A stretch of DNA of 64,000 nt from Manduca sexta (lineage: Eukaryota > Arthropoda > Insecta > Lepidoptera > Sphingidae), in contig NC_051129.1 of the NCBI RefSeq assembly GCF_014839805.1, positions 4,034,920-4,098,919 on the forward strand, in the 5' to 3' direction. Position 1 is the stretch's first letter. Each line of letters opens with the position of its first letter. A program made the position numbers and the translations under genes. Shown here piece by piece: positions 39,535-51,350 of the stretch. The notes beneath the pieces are model-generated. The model did no database searches. It saw only the letters and a list, made by a program, of their open reading frames with translations, and was not told the origin of the DNA.

Positions 39535-39840
39535 TTTTACTGTTGGTAGGTCTTTCATATGTAAGTGCCCGTTTGGGTAGGTACCACCGCAATGTTTATT
39601 TCTGCCGCCAAGCAACATTGTGTAGTCACTGCCGTGTACCGGTTTGAAGAACATTGTAGGCAATGTAACTACTGGATATAATAAGACTTAACATCTCATG
39701 TCTCAGGATGGCGAGCGCAGTGGAATACCAAACTATACTTTGTAATTCAATTCATGGTGTTTTAGTGTTTATGGGCGGTCGTATCGTTTACCATCAGGCG
39801 AACGGCAAGCTCGTTTTGTCATTCAAAGCAATAAAAAAAA
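39535..39840 (+). repeat. Family E copy, longest
   Basis: Starts TTTACTGTTGGTAGGTC and ends CGGCAAGCTCGTTTTGTC...AATAAAAAAAAC. Its near-complete 3' end allows the consensus to be read. Confidence 0.65.
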
Positions 39841-40776
39841 CAAGGTCATAGATATCATTAGTAAAACATAGAGTATCATAAACATCTAGATTTTATCTTT
39901 ACACGTCTGATTTTGCATTAAGCATCAGTAAAGTCGAAATAAATTAAATTTTATCAGCAAACAAGCCTATGTTGATTCTTAGCATCCGTAATCCTATTAA
40001 GGTTGAATCCAAAAACATTCAGTTCCCATATCTGGATTAAGGTATGCGGAATTTTTGGACATCTTTTTATGTAATAATGTGACACTAGCAGCGACTATAC
40101 GGTACTGATTCTACAAACAACAGCCAAATTTGACTAATTCTATAGCCCTAAACTGACTACGCCTACTAAAATAACCCAACACTGTCCGGTATTTTACACA
40201 TGAACCATTGTCACCTGTAAACATCGCACAAAAACGTCCTAAAGTGCATAATACTACTTTAGCGCCTCCGGTAACCACGTTGAATGGAAAATTTCCAAGA
40301 AAATATTCTCGCGGGTAGGCTTAGTAATTAACGTGTGTAGACGTCGGCGTCTCGTTCTAAAGGACTACTTGACACGCGGGCTGTAAGCACGCCGCGCCGT
40401 GTATACGTTTAGCGGGATTTAGGTGTTTTATCCACGTACTTAAATCGCAACGTCACGCTGATTAAGTCATAAGCCTTCTAATGCATATTTCAAACTGAAT
40501 ATTAGGTCACGTATTAAAATTTCTTGCACATTTTTGTTTGTTAGTATTCTCGGTTTTAATATGACTGTAGGAAAGTTTAAAATTAATTTAGCTAAAATAT
40601 TAATATCTGTTAAATCTATTAGCTTGTCATTTATTGATGTATCATGTTGCGTTGAAAATGATTTTCGAAATACTATGATAAACTCGTTGCAGTGTAAAAC
40701 CTTAAAATATTTTTTCTTTGATACATAATTACAGTTGTTATTGTATATTTCTCGTCAATCTATTTTTACACCATTA

Positions 40777-41108
40777 ATAATGATAATAATATCAGCCCTG
40801 TATTATATACTTGCCCACTGCTGAGCACGGGCCGCCTCTACTACTGAGAGGGATTAGGCCTTAGTCCACCACGCTGGCCTAGTGCGGATTGGTAGACTTC
40901 ATCACACACCTTCGAAATTCCTATAGAGAACTTCTCAGATGTGCAGGTTTCCTCACGATGTTTTCCTTCACCGTTAAAGCGAACGATAAATTCACAAAGA
41001 ATACACACATGATTTTTTAGAAAAGTCAGAGGTGTGTGCCCTTGGGATTTGAACCTGCGGACATTCGTCTCGGCAGTCCGTTCCACACCCAACTAGGCTA
41101 TCGCCGCT
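40777..41108 (-). mobile_element. tRNA-derived SINE, family C, full length with TSD
   Basis: On the minus strand: a tRNA-like head with A box TAGCCTAGTTGGG (41088-41100) and B box GGTTCAAATCC (41045-41055), a body, and a 3' tail of ATT repeats. The target duplication TTTTTACACCATTA lies at 40763-40776 and 41109-41122. It sits about 1.7 kb upstream of the host gene's first exon. The open frame across it is incidental. Confidence 0.8.
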
Positions 41109-41963
41109 TTTTTACACCATTACATAACGTAAAAAGAATTATTTGCACAAGACGTTAAATTCCGAAGAATATAATTTACCAAATGGAACGCATCAACATG
41201 TCTACGTAGGTATGAACAGATATACACCAGTGAAAATGAACTCCAACAAAAACAAACGCTACATTCCCGGCTCCAGAGCGAGAATTGCATCTAAATAAAA
41301 AATAAAAACACTAGACGTTCCTGAGTGTATAAATAACTAGATTTGTGGAGCATCGGGACTCCGAGCGACGCCTGTGTTATGGCGAAGAAATATAGGATAA
41401 CGACGGGGTCTGTTGCTACACAGCTGACTAATAGAGAGATATTAAATTTGACCAGATTTCCGGGTACTTTGAATTCTTTGTTAAATTCATCCGAGAATGT
41501 GAAACACGAATAAATTGGAATGACTATCTGATAGAGGTGTTAACAAATTATAATTAGCATTTCTTGTTTGGTAGAAAAAAAATTATAGAAATTTTAGTAA
41601 ATATTTGTTCAAATAAATATGCTAAGCTTGTGGATACAAATAATCTAAAAATAGCAAGTGGCATTAATATCATCTTATGAGATGTAAATGTCAGGATTGA
41701 CATTGATGTCGACATTAAGATAAAGTAAGACATAGTTATATATAGCCGTCGATATAAAACATATTTTTTTCAAACAAATAAAACATCGTGTTCTTCTAGA
41801 CAAACTGCAAGCTATTAAACATCTATAAGTTTTAGAAATTAAGCAAAAGGAGGACTCCGTATCTTGTAGGAAACGTTTAAAATGTTCTCTACCTTATTAA
41901 TTAAGCCGTTATGACTTAGGGGAAGACTTAGAAATTATAACTTAATATATAATTTGTGGTTAA

Positions 41964-42300
41964 TAATAAATAATAATAATAATATCAGCCCTGTATTATA
42001 TACTTGCCCACTGCTGAGCACCGGCCTCCTCTACTACTGAGAGGGATTAGGCCTTAGTCCACCACGCTGGCCTAGTGCGGATTGGTAGACTTCACACACC
42101 TCCGAATTTCCTATAAAGAACTTCTTAGATGTGCAGGTTTCCTCACGATGTTTTCCTTCACCGTTGAAGCGAACGATAAATTCACAAAGAATACACACAT
42201 GATTTTTTAGAAAAGTCAGAGGTGTGTGCCCTTGGGATTTGAACCTGCGGACATTCGTCTTGGCAGTCCGTTCCACACCCAACTAGGCTATCGCCGCTTT
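41964..42300 (-). mobile_element. tRNA-derived SINE, family C, full length with TSD
   Basis: Nearly identical to 40777-41108 with a few substitutions and small indels. Its own target duplication TAATTTGTGGTTAA lies at 41950-41963 and 42301-42314, so it inserted independently rather than by tandem duplication. Its head end lies about 550 bp before exon 1 of the host gene. Confidence 0.8.
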
Positions 42301-42459
42301 TAATTTGTGGTTAACTAGGTACAAATTACATTGGACCCAAAACTGAATAAAATTACCTTCAAAACGATTTCCAAACTTTAAAGAAGCTTTTAAAATGCAA
42401 TCGGTTGTTTTGTAAAACGGCAGAATGAAACATATTCCCGTGACGAAACATCGTTAGCC

Positions 42460-42856
42460 GAAATTATCACGAGTGGACAGCAGTCGCGCTCGCATGAGCG
42501 TTGCGTGCGTCGCGTCTTAGAACAGTACCTCTGTTGGTGACGCAATTTGTGTATACTCTTCTAAAACAAACTATACTTCGAAAAATGTGAATTGTTTTAT
42601 ACAAAATAATTCGGAATGTATTGACAGTGTTGATTATTTAATAACGCTCAAATTAAAACTCAACTAATGTTTTAAATTTAGATAAGCTATTTTAATTATT
42701 TATATTCTCGATTTAGTCATCGCGTTTACCTATCGAATAAAATTAGTTTGTGGACACGAATGATGTGGGGAAGTATTTGTAGGGTACGTGTTGCCAATAG
42801 TGTGGGTGTGATCTTTATATAGATATATGTGTAAATAAGTGTCGTGCAATGTAAAT
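42460..42856 (+). promoter_or_regulatory. Likely promoter and 5' UTR of the tail-anchored protein gene
   Basis: A CpG-rich patch at about 42480-42540 stands out from AT-rich surroundings and contains an initiator-like AACAGTACC. A TATA-like TTTATATAGATATA lies at about 42815. Either could set the transcription start; the GC-rich patch fits a long 5' UTR, the TATA-like site a very short one. There is no direct evidence for a start site. Confidence 0.3.
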
Positions 42857-42919
42857 ATGGTGGCTATGCTCGAAACTGCAGAAAGGACTAACAACGATTA
42901 CTTTCGGTCGTTCCTTCCA
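42857..42919 (+). other. First coding exon of the tail-anchored protein gene
   Basis: 21 codons starting ATGGTGGCTATG. The start has A at -3 and G at +4, a favourable context, with a second in-frame ATG at codon 4. The exon ends CCA before a strong donor, GTAAGT (42920). It ends in phase 0, and the next exon opens in phase 0 at 45670, so the frames join without change. A GC-rich stretch lies about 350 bp upstream. It is too short to show as an ORF. Alternative first exons outside the window cannot be excluded. Confidence 0.65.
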
Positions 42920-45900
42920 GTAAGTCAATGAACATTTCATACTGAAACATAACGTTCAATCCAAAATGATTCGTGATGTAATTGTGTACGTAATTTGTAA
43001 AGTCTTGGCGTCAATCTCGCGTAAAAAAGTCTGTTTATTCTCTACACATAATTTGAATCAGTAAACACTGTTGTTAATTTGAGAATCTTACAAAGTGCAC
43101 ATTGCTTTTATCAATTGCAGCTATGATGTGTTACTTAATTCGTTTACAGTTGTATTGTAATTGTTTTAGGATTCTGATAGAATTTGCACATATTATTACA
43201 TTGTTTTCATCTGTATGTACTTACAATAGGCATGAAGAAGTGGAGTTTATAACTTTAAATGTAAGGGAAAATCTGTATAATGAATAATCAAATCCTTAAG
43301 GTATGTTTTCACTGATCGGAGACAACGTTATTCCTGAGTGTTTTACGTTTTGTATATTGGGCACAAACTTGTTACACTAATAACTAGTGTATGTACAGGC
43401 CGGCATGATTGTGTTGACTGCTGAGGGGTAATCTTTTCTCGTCAGTTGACAGTCTATTGGACTCCACTCCACTTACTATCAGGTGTAGGAACGTCATTTT
43501 GCTGTGCTGGTACCTATAAAAAAAAGTATGTATATCATACCGGTTTTCTGTTTTTTCTATTTGTAAATACTAGATTCATGTCACATTTCTTAAACTAAAA
43601 ATTATACGTAATTTCCCATCTACTATAATATTTATAATTAATTTATTTGTGAATATTTTGTTTAATTAAGATTAACATTATCAAAACTATGTCATAATAT
43701 GCGCCACATTCATTGTATCGCCCTGACCTCATCTGACTTTAGATAATCATTCGTTCTTATATTCCTTAAAAAAATAAAAAAAAACAATGTTCGTTTTTTA
43801 AATTTGACACAAAGCCAAACGTACGTCCTTGCGGTACGTCTGCAGACAGCAAGGCGGTTTATTGTTAGTGAATTTATTTAGGAATCGTTTATTGGGTTGA
43901 AATATTTAGTCCATTCGGAATTTAAATGTAGTATAATTTAAAAAAAAGTTTGGTAATAAACAAGATGCAATTAATTAGTAATTGTGGGAAATGTTGGATA
44001 TAGTAAATGATTTCTATAAGTTGTATTCGATACTACTGACTTGTCGTCATCTTAGGTTTTTTAGACGTTCTTCTGTATAGAAATTAGAATCTTATGCAAC
44101 AATAGATTGTTTGTTTGTGAAATGTAATGCAAGCGTAACTTTATTGTTTAACATGATCAGCTTCAACTTACTTACTAGACACAGCGTCTTAATTTATGTT
44201 GGGGCTAAGCGCCGTTTACACGCAACATTAATTGTTGAAGCATGTCGGCGATCTTGGCGAATTGCAACAATGTTGGTGCGTCTGCCAAATGTTTGAACCA
44301 GTTTACAATTGTTATCTGATGCGATGGATTCACTTTACATTCTCACTATTTTGATGTCTATATGTTATCGTACGATTTTTTTTTGGTTTGATTTACTCCT
44401 TATGGAGAAGGCAAAGGCTCTCAGCCATACAGCCTAGTCTGTCTTTTCTTTTATACGTCTTCTTTATTACAATTGAAAGGCCGGAGCCATGTCTGTAATA
44501 TTCTTAAATTATGAGACGAAAGTGTTATCGTTCGACTGATGGACGACTATACACACTTACGCTTTTAATCCGTGAAGGAGTAGGCAAAGGTGATTGGCAA
44601 ATAATGCCCCAGTTTTGGCCGTGTGTATTCCGTCTCATGATGTGATGGGGGCGAGCCTATCACCCCAATATCACTCTGTGCGTCCTGGGATTCCAACTCG
44701 AGACTTCGCGGCGGCAGTTGTACCGCGGATGCCGCAGTCACGTTGCAAACGTCTACATATTTGACAAAACGTAATGATCAATCAAATAGTTCAGACATAT
44801 ATAAATTCTTTGTTTATAATTTCTTACCTACGATTAGTTGTACAGATATGAACCATGTTTTGTATTCTTAATGATAATTGGCAAAATATTATTTACTTGT
44901 TATGTGCCGCTAATGAGATAAAATCATTAATTTATCGTCATTATTACTACTCAACCATGGAATTTGTTCTCGATATAGCAATAGACTTGTCCTTTATCAC
45001 ATTGTGGGACGGATTAAGTTAGTGAAACATAATTACACTAGTTGACTCTCTGCCTAACCTTCCGGAAATAAAGCCGTTAGTTTATGTATAAGTTAATAGT
45101 AAGTAATGTAATTTTACTAGTAAATCTTGTTACCGCCATAATAGAGGTCGCACGCTATATACAAAAAATACACGAATTTGTTGTTCGGACTCCGTTGAAG
45201 CGCCCTTAGTTAAATCTATTGAGACTTTATTCTGTACGATAATTATGATCCCACATGCAATTTTACCAAGTAATTTATTACGAGGTGTTTGGTGGAAGAA
45301 ATCTACAGATGTAATAGAATACGGATGCAATACCTTAAAGTTTGGCGGATTATTAGCGATTCCTTGTATAGAAACTTCGGGGAATCCAGGCTATTTGTCA
45401 GAGATTTACCGCATTGAGTGTATGTTAATTATTGATGCATTGTCCCCCATTGTAACATAACATATTCAGTGTACATTTGTGTAGTAAGTTATTTATGACT
45501 TCGCTTAGATAGTAATTGCCTGAAATCTGAAATTTGATACTAGAGGCCAAACTTATCAAGCTTATGTCGATACGATTTAAATAATGTATAATCACCAACC
45601 AAGAGTGTTGATAGAGTAAATAAATTGATTGCCTTAACTAAGTATTAACATAGTATTTATTAATTTCAGGCAGTCAACTCACCTCCCGTCCCTCACCGGG
45701 ACGTCTCCGCTGCAGCTGCGTCCGCCTACCGGCCTTACAATGAGGAGTACGCCGCCGTGCCAAGACGCGTCGACAGAGCGGTGCAGCCAGAACCAGACGT
45801 CGAACGCACGAAGAAAGAAAAGAAATGGTCCCTCGGCAAACTGTTCAGGAGAAAGAAAAAGGAAGACGAAAGCGTTTCATCTTCAGAAAGCGACGAAGGA

Positions 45901-48900
45901 GTCAGCACACGGTCACCGAACAAAAAGAAATGGAAAAAAAAGAAGAAGACACCTGCTGTCAACAATTTTGACCACATAGTGATCAGGGACTCTAGACGAG
46001 CTCAAAGTTTAGCGAAATCCAAAATTCGCGAAGCCACTGACGATGGGGTATTGTCAGATCCATCGGCAGGCTTCATCAACTACAGAGCTAAGGCTCAAGA
46101 AATCTATGGAGCGTCAAAAGAATCTCTCAGTTTGAGAGATGACATTTCCAATAAATCAGGAAAATCTGTTTTAGATACCCCTTCGAGAAAATCAAGGAAA
46201 GGACGCTTAAAAGCTCGTGTAGAAGCTCTACGGAATAGCATGAGAGGCGATTCGAGTAGTGACGAAGAATCGCTGAAGTCATCCAATTCATCATCAATAG
46301 TACGATTTAGAAGCGACGACTCTCTCATGCGGTCACGTGATAGTTCCTTGAATAAAAGATCGAGGAGCGCCAGGAACGAAAGATATATAAAAAGACTATC
46401 TCGCGATGAGGAAAATCAATTAAACAAAGAAGCAGAGTTATTGCAACAAGGTTACACTAAGGCTGAAGTTGAGATGTTAACAAGAACACCGACAAGCCAA
46501 AGCAGCGGTTACGGAACATGCAAACGGGACCAAAACAATAAAATTAAACCAGAACACATTTACACTAATGATAACAATACCCGTCGTCCCATGAAATCTG
46601 AATCTGTATCATCCTTCCCATCTACTACTCAAAGTTATCCGTCATCTATTAATTTTAACGCCAAAGTTAACAACGAACACATTAACTATTCCATACAATG
46701 TCCAGTAAATAACATCAATAGAGAATCACTTTACGCTAATAACAACCGAGAGAGAAGTGTCAGCCATCAGTATGAGAGTCCAGAGAACGTAATGTGCGTT
46801 AAATTCCCATTAGGTAATGTTGCCAATGTCAAAAAAGAAGAAAAAGCTCCGCCTGTGCCGCCTCCTAGAGACATGCAGAGGAAGGTAGCTACGCCTTTGT
46901 CTATGTACTATGAAAATAACCCTGTAGTGACTGACAGAATGGGCAATAACCAAAATAATCAAAATGTAACATACGGCGTGCCTAATAACGATTTCGATCG
47001 AATAATGCGACGGAGTCAAGAAAGATCAGTGAGTCATAGCTTTAATGGATTGCGTAGACCGATCTCGAATTCCGAGGATCATATTGCCGTGCAAAACAAC
47101 GAATATCCGCATAATTTCCCGTATAGGAACGAGCAACCTCGGAGACCGGCATCCGTTTCCGCAGAACCTAACCATTACGGGCTCTTCATGAACTCACCGT
47201 GGCGAAGAGCCGGTGGTCATGCTAATGTCGTTAAACCAGAGGCAGTTCAACTTAAACACGATTACTTATATTACGCTGATCAGAGTCCAAGATCACGGCG
47301 GCCCATAAGTATCAAAAACGGTCAAAATCCTTACGAACATCAATATTTAAGTGACTCACAAACATCTCAAAATATTGCTGAAAGCGTATATCGACGACCA
47401 CGAAACGCATCAGCAGAGTTTTGGAAAAAGATTGATGATGCCGAAAGACAGAGGAGGCAACAACATATTTATGCAAATTCTAGAAGCAGTAGTGACTTCC
47501 CTAACTACCCAATTCAAAGAACAACTAGTTCTACTGAACAAAATAAGTTGGGGCAAAATAGTGTAGATATTCAGAACAAAAATAGATCTAGTTTTAGAGC
47601 TGCTTCAGTGGATACGACAGATGGTGCCAAAGTATGGAAAGCAACAACAGAATATAAAAGATCTCTTACAGAGGAGTCACCTAAAAGTGATGTGTCACCA
47701 ACACTTAAGACACATGTAAGACATAAGTCTGATACTTATACTCCTAGTGTAAATCAGTTGCCATCGGATGACGAGAAAAGCTCGGAAAGAAGGAAATCCA
47801 CAAATCTTGATGATGCTCTCAATGAATTAGAAGCAATATATAACAGCTTGGGTTTAGGCGATGAGGATTTGTTGGACAGAGCTGAACGACGAGAACTGAT
47901 GACTCCGAAATTCAACGACCATTTCAATGATTGGAATGGAAACGATGACGAAGTACAGTTGCGAAGTCAGCCTACAACTCCATTACGACGAATATCAAGA
48001 AGGTCTACATTGCCAGACAAATTACAAGATGATATGGCATTCCGAAGGATGAACTCACTAACTAAAGAAAAACCCAACTTTAAAGAAACTCAAGCACAAA
48101 TAAGTTACATGTTAGCATCGCCTGTGTATGTGCCGTACGCATCAGATGACGATAAGCGATCTGAGCGCAGCGAACCAGATATAGTGCACGACGATGTAAT
48201 GTACCGAAATATAACTCAAACTAACAATCGATTAAAAACAATTGATCCTCAGCCTCCATTCGGTATACCAGTGGGACCAGTGTCGCCCGCTCCACAAAGC
48301 GACTATTTACATGCAACACCTGAAACCAAAGTGCGATCGCGCTTTATACCTAGAAGATCACCCGACCTTGTATCTGACGATCTGGCATACAGAAGCCTCA
48401 GAAAAGACGGTAGACACTCGTCATTATTTAATGGGGATGATTACAATGGTATTATTAATAATAACGGATACAGCGAATTCCCGCTCACTAAAGAATCAGC
48501 AGCAAGTCTAAAGAAAAAGAGAGCAGTTAGATCGTTGTCTGCTAACATATTTACAATGATTCAAAAAGAAATTGATGATGCTCTAAATATGAGTAAAATA
48601 GCCACATTACAGAAAACCAATAGCAACAGTGATGTTATGAAGAGACTGCGTGACACGTTCGATAAGAATGACAACCAGCCGGAACATTATCCTCGTAACA
48701 AGGTAAAACAAAGACATAACACAGTTAGTCTCTTTGTCAATAACATTCACGCACCTACACATCATTTCGCTAAAGACGATTCATTCATTCATTGTGACGA
48801 TAAGCATCTTGCTAAACCTCCTTCTTGTGATAAGTCGAAAAGCTCATCGCCATCAAACAAATCACCACAGGTTTCTAAACGTTCTTCTAAGGATGAGTTT

Positions 48901-50418
48901 CAGCAGGTCCTCAGTATGTTAGCGCAGGAAGCAATGGATACCAGTAACAAATTAGGAGTAGCATTGGCCGAACTGGATAAAAACAGAAATAATAATGAGA
49001 AAAAATCAGATATTCAGGCGAAAATAACAGATAGTCGATTAAATTTTTTGAATGGGCTGACTAATAAACTACTTGACGTATCAACGCCTGAGGTTAAACA
49101 CGTTAAAATTCATTCTGAAGTATTTGAAAAAAAAGAGGATAAGATGGCGAACGCTGTAAATAGTGATTCTAAAGCAAAGAAAACTGAAGACAGCCTTCTA
49201 GTAATATCTGATCAATTACATAAAGTTGAAGATCAATTAAAGCACAGCTTTGAAAAAGAATTGAATTTTGATGACGAAAGTCTCAAGCTTTCAAATTATA
49301 TATCTAAAGCAGAAGAGCAGTTAAAAGCGCAAGAATCGACAGCTGTAATACCTGAAACGAAACTAAAGCCTGACATAATACCCTTGAAGGTACAAAATGA
49401 TTCTATAAATATTGAAAATACTCCAGAAGTGGCTACAATTGATCAAACTCCTAAAATACCAGTGATAAACTCCCTTAATCCATTTTTGAATTCAGATGAC
49501 AAAATTAAGGAAATCAATGAAATAAATGCTTTCAAAGAACTGAAGGATGGCATATCTGATTTGATCGCTGGCATTACACAAGTTAATGAAAAGCTATTTG
49601 CACCCAAACAATCTCAAGTGGATAAAAAATGCGCAGATTCAGTAAGAGTTACTGGTATCACCGAAGCCAGTGAAAAACTTAACCAAGTTTCGCAAAATGT
49701 CAGCTTCAAACCTGAAGTTCCTAATAGAGCTTCCGTTAATTTGTCTATTTATGAAAATGATCTAGACTTAAAGAAAGACGCTGATTCTACAGAATACAAT
49801 TCTTCTGAAGAGCTAGCGACCATATTTAAATTAGACAGTAATACGATATCGCAGAATTTTGATAACCAAATTACTGACAATCACACTGAATCTGAAAATA
49901 AAATCCGCGAGGATCTAAGCTCGCCCAAAATGGTCCAGAACATGAACCAACATCTGAGAAGGCTCTCAGTAGATCAAACGGACGATATTCCTAGTCAAAG
50001 CAACTCACTGCCAAATAACGTCGTGCCGTGGAGAACTAAGAGGCAAAATAGTTCACAAAAAGAGAACAGAGGTATGTGGCCCGTTGTCATGCACGGTGTT
50101 TGGTTTTCACTTTAACCATTTTGCATCCGGCTTTTTGTTTTCATTCCACATGTTCACGTTCCCAATGTATTTTAGTTTGAGTCCGATTTAGCCGCACCGT
50201 TTTTGTACTAACTCTGTATGTTTTTTTATCGCATTGATTTTGTTGTTCCTGCAGGCGATAACACGCAGCAAAAGCGCGATTGGCGCGACTCAGGCACGTT
50301 GATGTTAGCTTGTACGTATACCCTGATGATCTCCCAACACCTGGCCGACCTGGACTGGCTGATGCTGTTCGGCTTGCTACTGGCAATGATCACCATTATC
50401 GCTATGCTAATTATATAA
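42857..50418 (+). CDS. Large disordered protein with a C-terminal membrane anchor (three coding exons)
   Basis: Spliced model 42857-42919, 45670-50071, 50255-50418; total 4,629 nt, about 1,542 residues plus stop. Phases agree at both introns (phase 0, then phase 1), all sites are GT-AG, and the long exon stays open for 4.4 kb in AT-rich DNA, which strongly supports a real gene. Seen in the protein: a basic block at about residues 74-85 (WSLGKLFRRKKK) and another at 106-115; Ser/Arg-rich acidic and basic tracts; a PPVPPPR motif near 415-421 (a possible SH3 ligand); a leucine-rich helix at 733-763; a DD-hydrophobic-x-[FY]-R motif three times (808, 862, 924); helical segments near 979 and 1097; then about 40 hydrophobic residues (1502-1542) that end the protein. 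Inference: a cytosolic scaffold fixed to a membrane by its C terminus (tail-anchored). The tail lacks the proline-rich end of KASH proteins. Family not recognised; function unknown. Confidence 0.85.
43396..43530 (+). repeat. Repeat family A, 3' end with A tail, in intron 1
   Basis: CCGGCATGATTGTGTTGAC, CTCGTCAGTTGACAGTC, CTCCACTCCACTTACTATC and TTTTGCTGTGCTGGTACC followed by an A run. Confidence 0.5.
44560..44760 (-). mobile_element. SINE family B, minus copy in intron 1
   Basis: The + strand shows ACGCTTTTAATCCGTGAAGG, CCGTCTCATGATGTGATGGG, TCCTGGGATTCCAACTCGAG and GTACCGCGGATGCCGCAGTC. A related piece with a T-run lies just upstream at about 44370-44470. Confidence 0.5.
44943..45075 (+). 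mobile_element. SINE family B, 3' fragment in intron 1
   Basis: GGAATTTGTTCTCGATATAGC, TTTATCACATTGTGGGACGG and TTCCGGAAATAAAGCCG match the body and 3' end of 32655-32910. Confidence 0.45.
45670..50071 (+). other. Main 4.4-kb coding exon
   Basis: The acceptor TTATTAATTTCAG ends at 45669. The frame runs from 45670 (GCA GTC AAC ...) to a phase-1 donor G|GTATGT at 50071/50072. The start of an ORF at a GTG (45757) is artificial: the frame is open upstream to the splice acceptor with about 29 plausible Pro/Ala-rich residues. There are no in-frame stops over 1,467 codons. Codon use and a Ser/Arg/Asn/Lys-rich composition are uniform throughout. If the downstream intron is retained, translation continues for 14 codons and stops at 50115. 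Confidence 0.9.
50072..50254 (+). other. Intron 2 (183 bp, phase 1)
   Basis: The donor GTATGT and the acceptor TTCCTGCAG are both good. Retention would replace the hydrophobic tail with 14 other residues and give a soluble form, so its splicing decides membrane attachment. Confidence 0.75.
50255..50418 (+). other. Last coding exon: C-terminal membrane tail
   Basis: The acceptor TTGTTGTTCCTGCAG ends at 50254. The first two bases complete a glycine codon begun in the previous exon. The exon encodes a short hydrophilic stretch (DNTQQKRDWRDSG), a moderately hydrophobic segment, and a strongly hydrophobic run of about 20 residues starting WLMLFG and ending IIAMLII, directly followed by TAA. With essentially nothing after the hydrophobic run, post-translational tail-anchor insertion is the natural inference. 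A two-pass or re-entrant arrangement of the roughly 40 apolar residues is possible. Confidence 0.8.
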
Positions 50419-51350
50419 CACAATGACTACCGTGATATGATTTATGCATATTGAAATTTGGTTTTACTTTTAATACCCAGTTTTTTATTGCCAGTGTTGT
50501 CATATCATTACATTATTTTAATTTTACTGTAAAATTATTTAAAAGTAATTTGTGGAGACTAGAGGATAGTATTTTACATCTTTATGCTGTAACATGAAAT
50601 TTTGTATGTAAATTTTTAATTGGTTATAATTGAAATGTTTTTAATTTTGATAATACTATCAATATTCCTATTAATAGTTTATAAAATTTATTTGTATCAA
50701 ACCATCTTCAACAATGATGGATTAATTAAATTTGCTGTATGCAATTCGTCTTATTTTTAAAATGGTAGCTGTGATGTTCATTTTACCTTACCTTAAAAAT
50801 TAAGTTCTTAGATTTAATGTAATTTTTACATGCAAATATTATGTATTTTATTATTAAAGGTAATTTTTATTATTTCGAACTTCTTTATAATCATGACAAC
50901 ATTTTACGTTGACTATGGTTCCCTGCTCGAAATTACTTGCTATTGATACGAGTTACTTGTAACAATTCGGTACTAGTTACATTTTGTATCAAAAAACTTA
51001 ATCATTTTTTTTCCATTTTTATACTTATTTATTTATATCGGTGCCAAAATAAACGATCAAAAATAAAAGTTAAAGTTTTCGAATATTTTATTGTTTTGAA
51101 TGTAACGATGTCTTGAGCATGTTATATGTTTATAAAAGATTTTTGCATGGATTTTGTATTGTTTATTAGCCATATAGTGTTTATGCCTTTAGAATACATT
51201 TTATTGATGTTGCTCGCTTAAATATTTTTATTTGTAACTACCCCAAACGGTACAGTTTTATGTTTATTTTATTCGTTGCAATTTAACATAATGTCTGTTT
51301 GCATCGCTGGAATGAATATTGTGTGAATAAAAGCTTTTAAAACCCACAAT
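50419..51350 (+). terminator. 3' UTR with polyadenylation signals
   Basis: An AT-rich non-coding stretch follows the TAA. AATAAA hexamers sit at 51062-51067 and 51326-51331, the second followed by an A/C-rich stretch. One of these probably ends the mRNA; the exact site cannot be told from sequence. Confidence 0.45.

Larger units (their letters stand above)
34531..40776. other. Intergenic between SINE and MITE copies
   Basis: Apart from repeats at 35795, 36371, 37307 and 39535 it is AT-rich and featureless. A GC-richer patch at about 40310-40420 has no open frame of note. Confidence 0.5.
42920..45669 (+). other. Intron 1 of the tail-anchored protein gene
   Basis: 2,750 bp, GTAAGT ... TTTCAG, phase 0, with a TTAAC-type branch candidate shortly before the acceptor. 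It contains repeat pieces (43396-43530, 44370-44760, 44943-45075). No further exon with matching phase and splice sites was recognised; small open frames at 43102, 44111 and 45245 lack coding character. Confidence 0.6.

Noticed and set aside
41045..41100. tRNA gene (A and B boxes)
   Set aside because: The boxes belong to the head of a SINE that has a body, a tail and a target duplication, repeated at 42240-42300; similarly 32660-32730.
40841..42282. Two similar ~83-residue minus-strand proteins
   Set aside because: Both lie wholly inside SINE copies and reflect the repeat, not a gene pair.
45740..45979. Alternative-frame open frames within the main exon
   Set aside because: Shadow frames of the 4.4-kb coding exon.
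50280..50418. KASH domain at the C terminus of the host protein
   Set aside because: There is a hydrophobic segment but no lumenal tail and no terminal proline motif.
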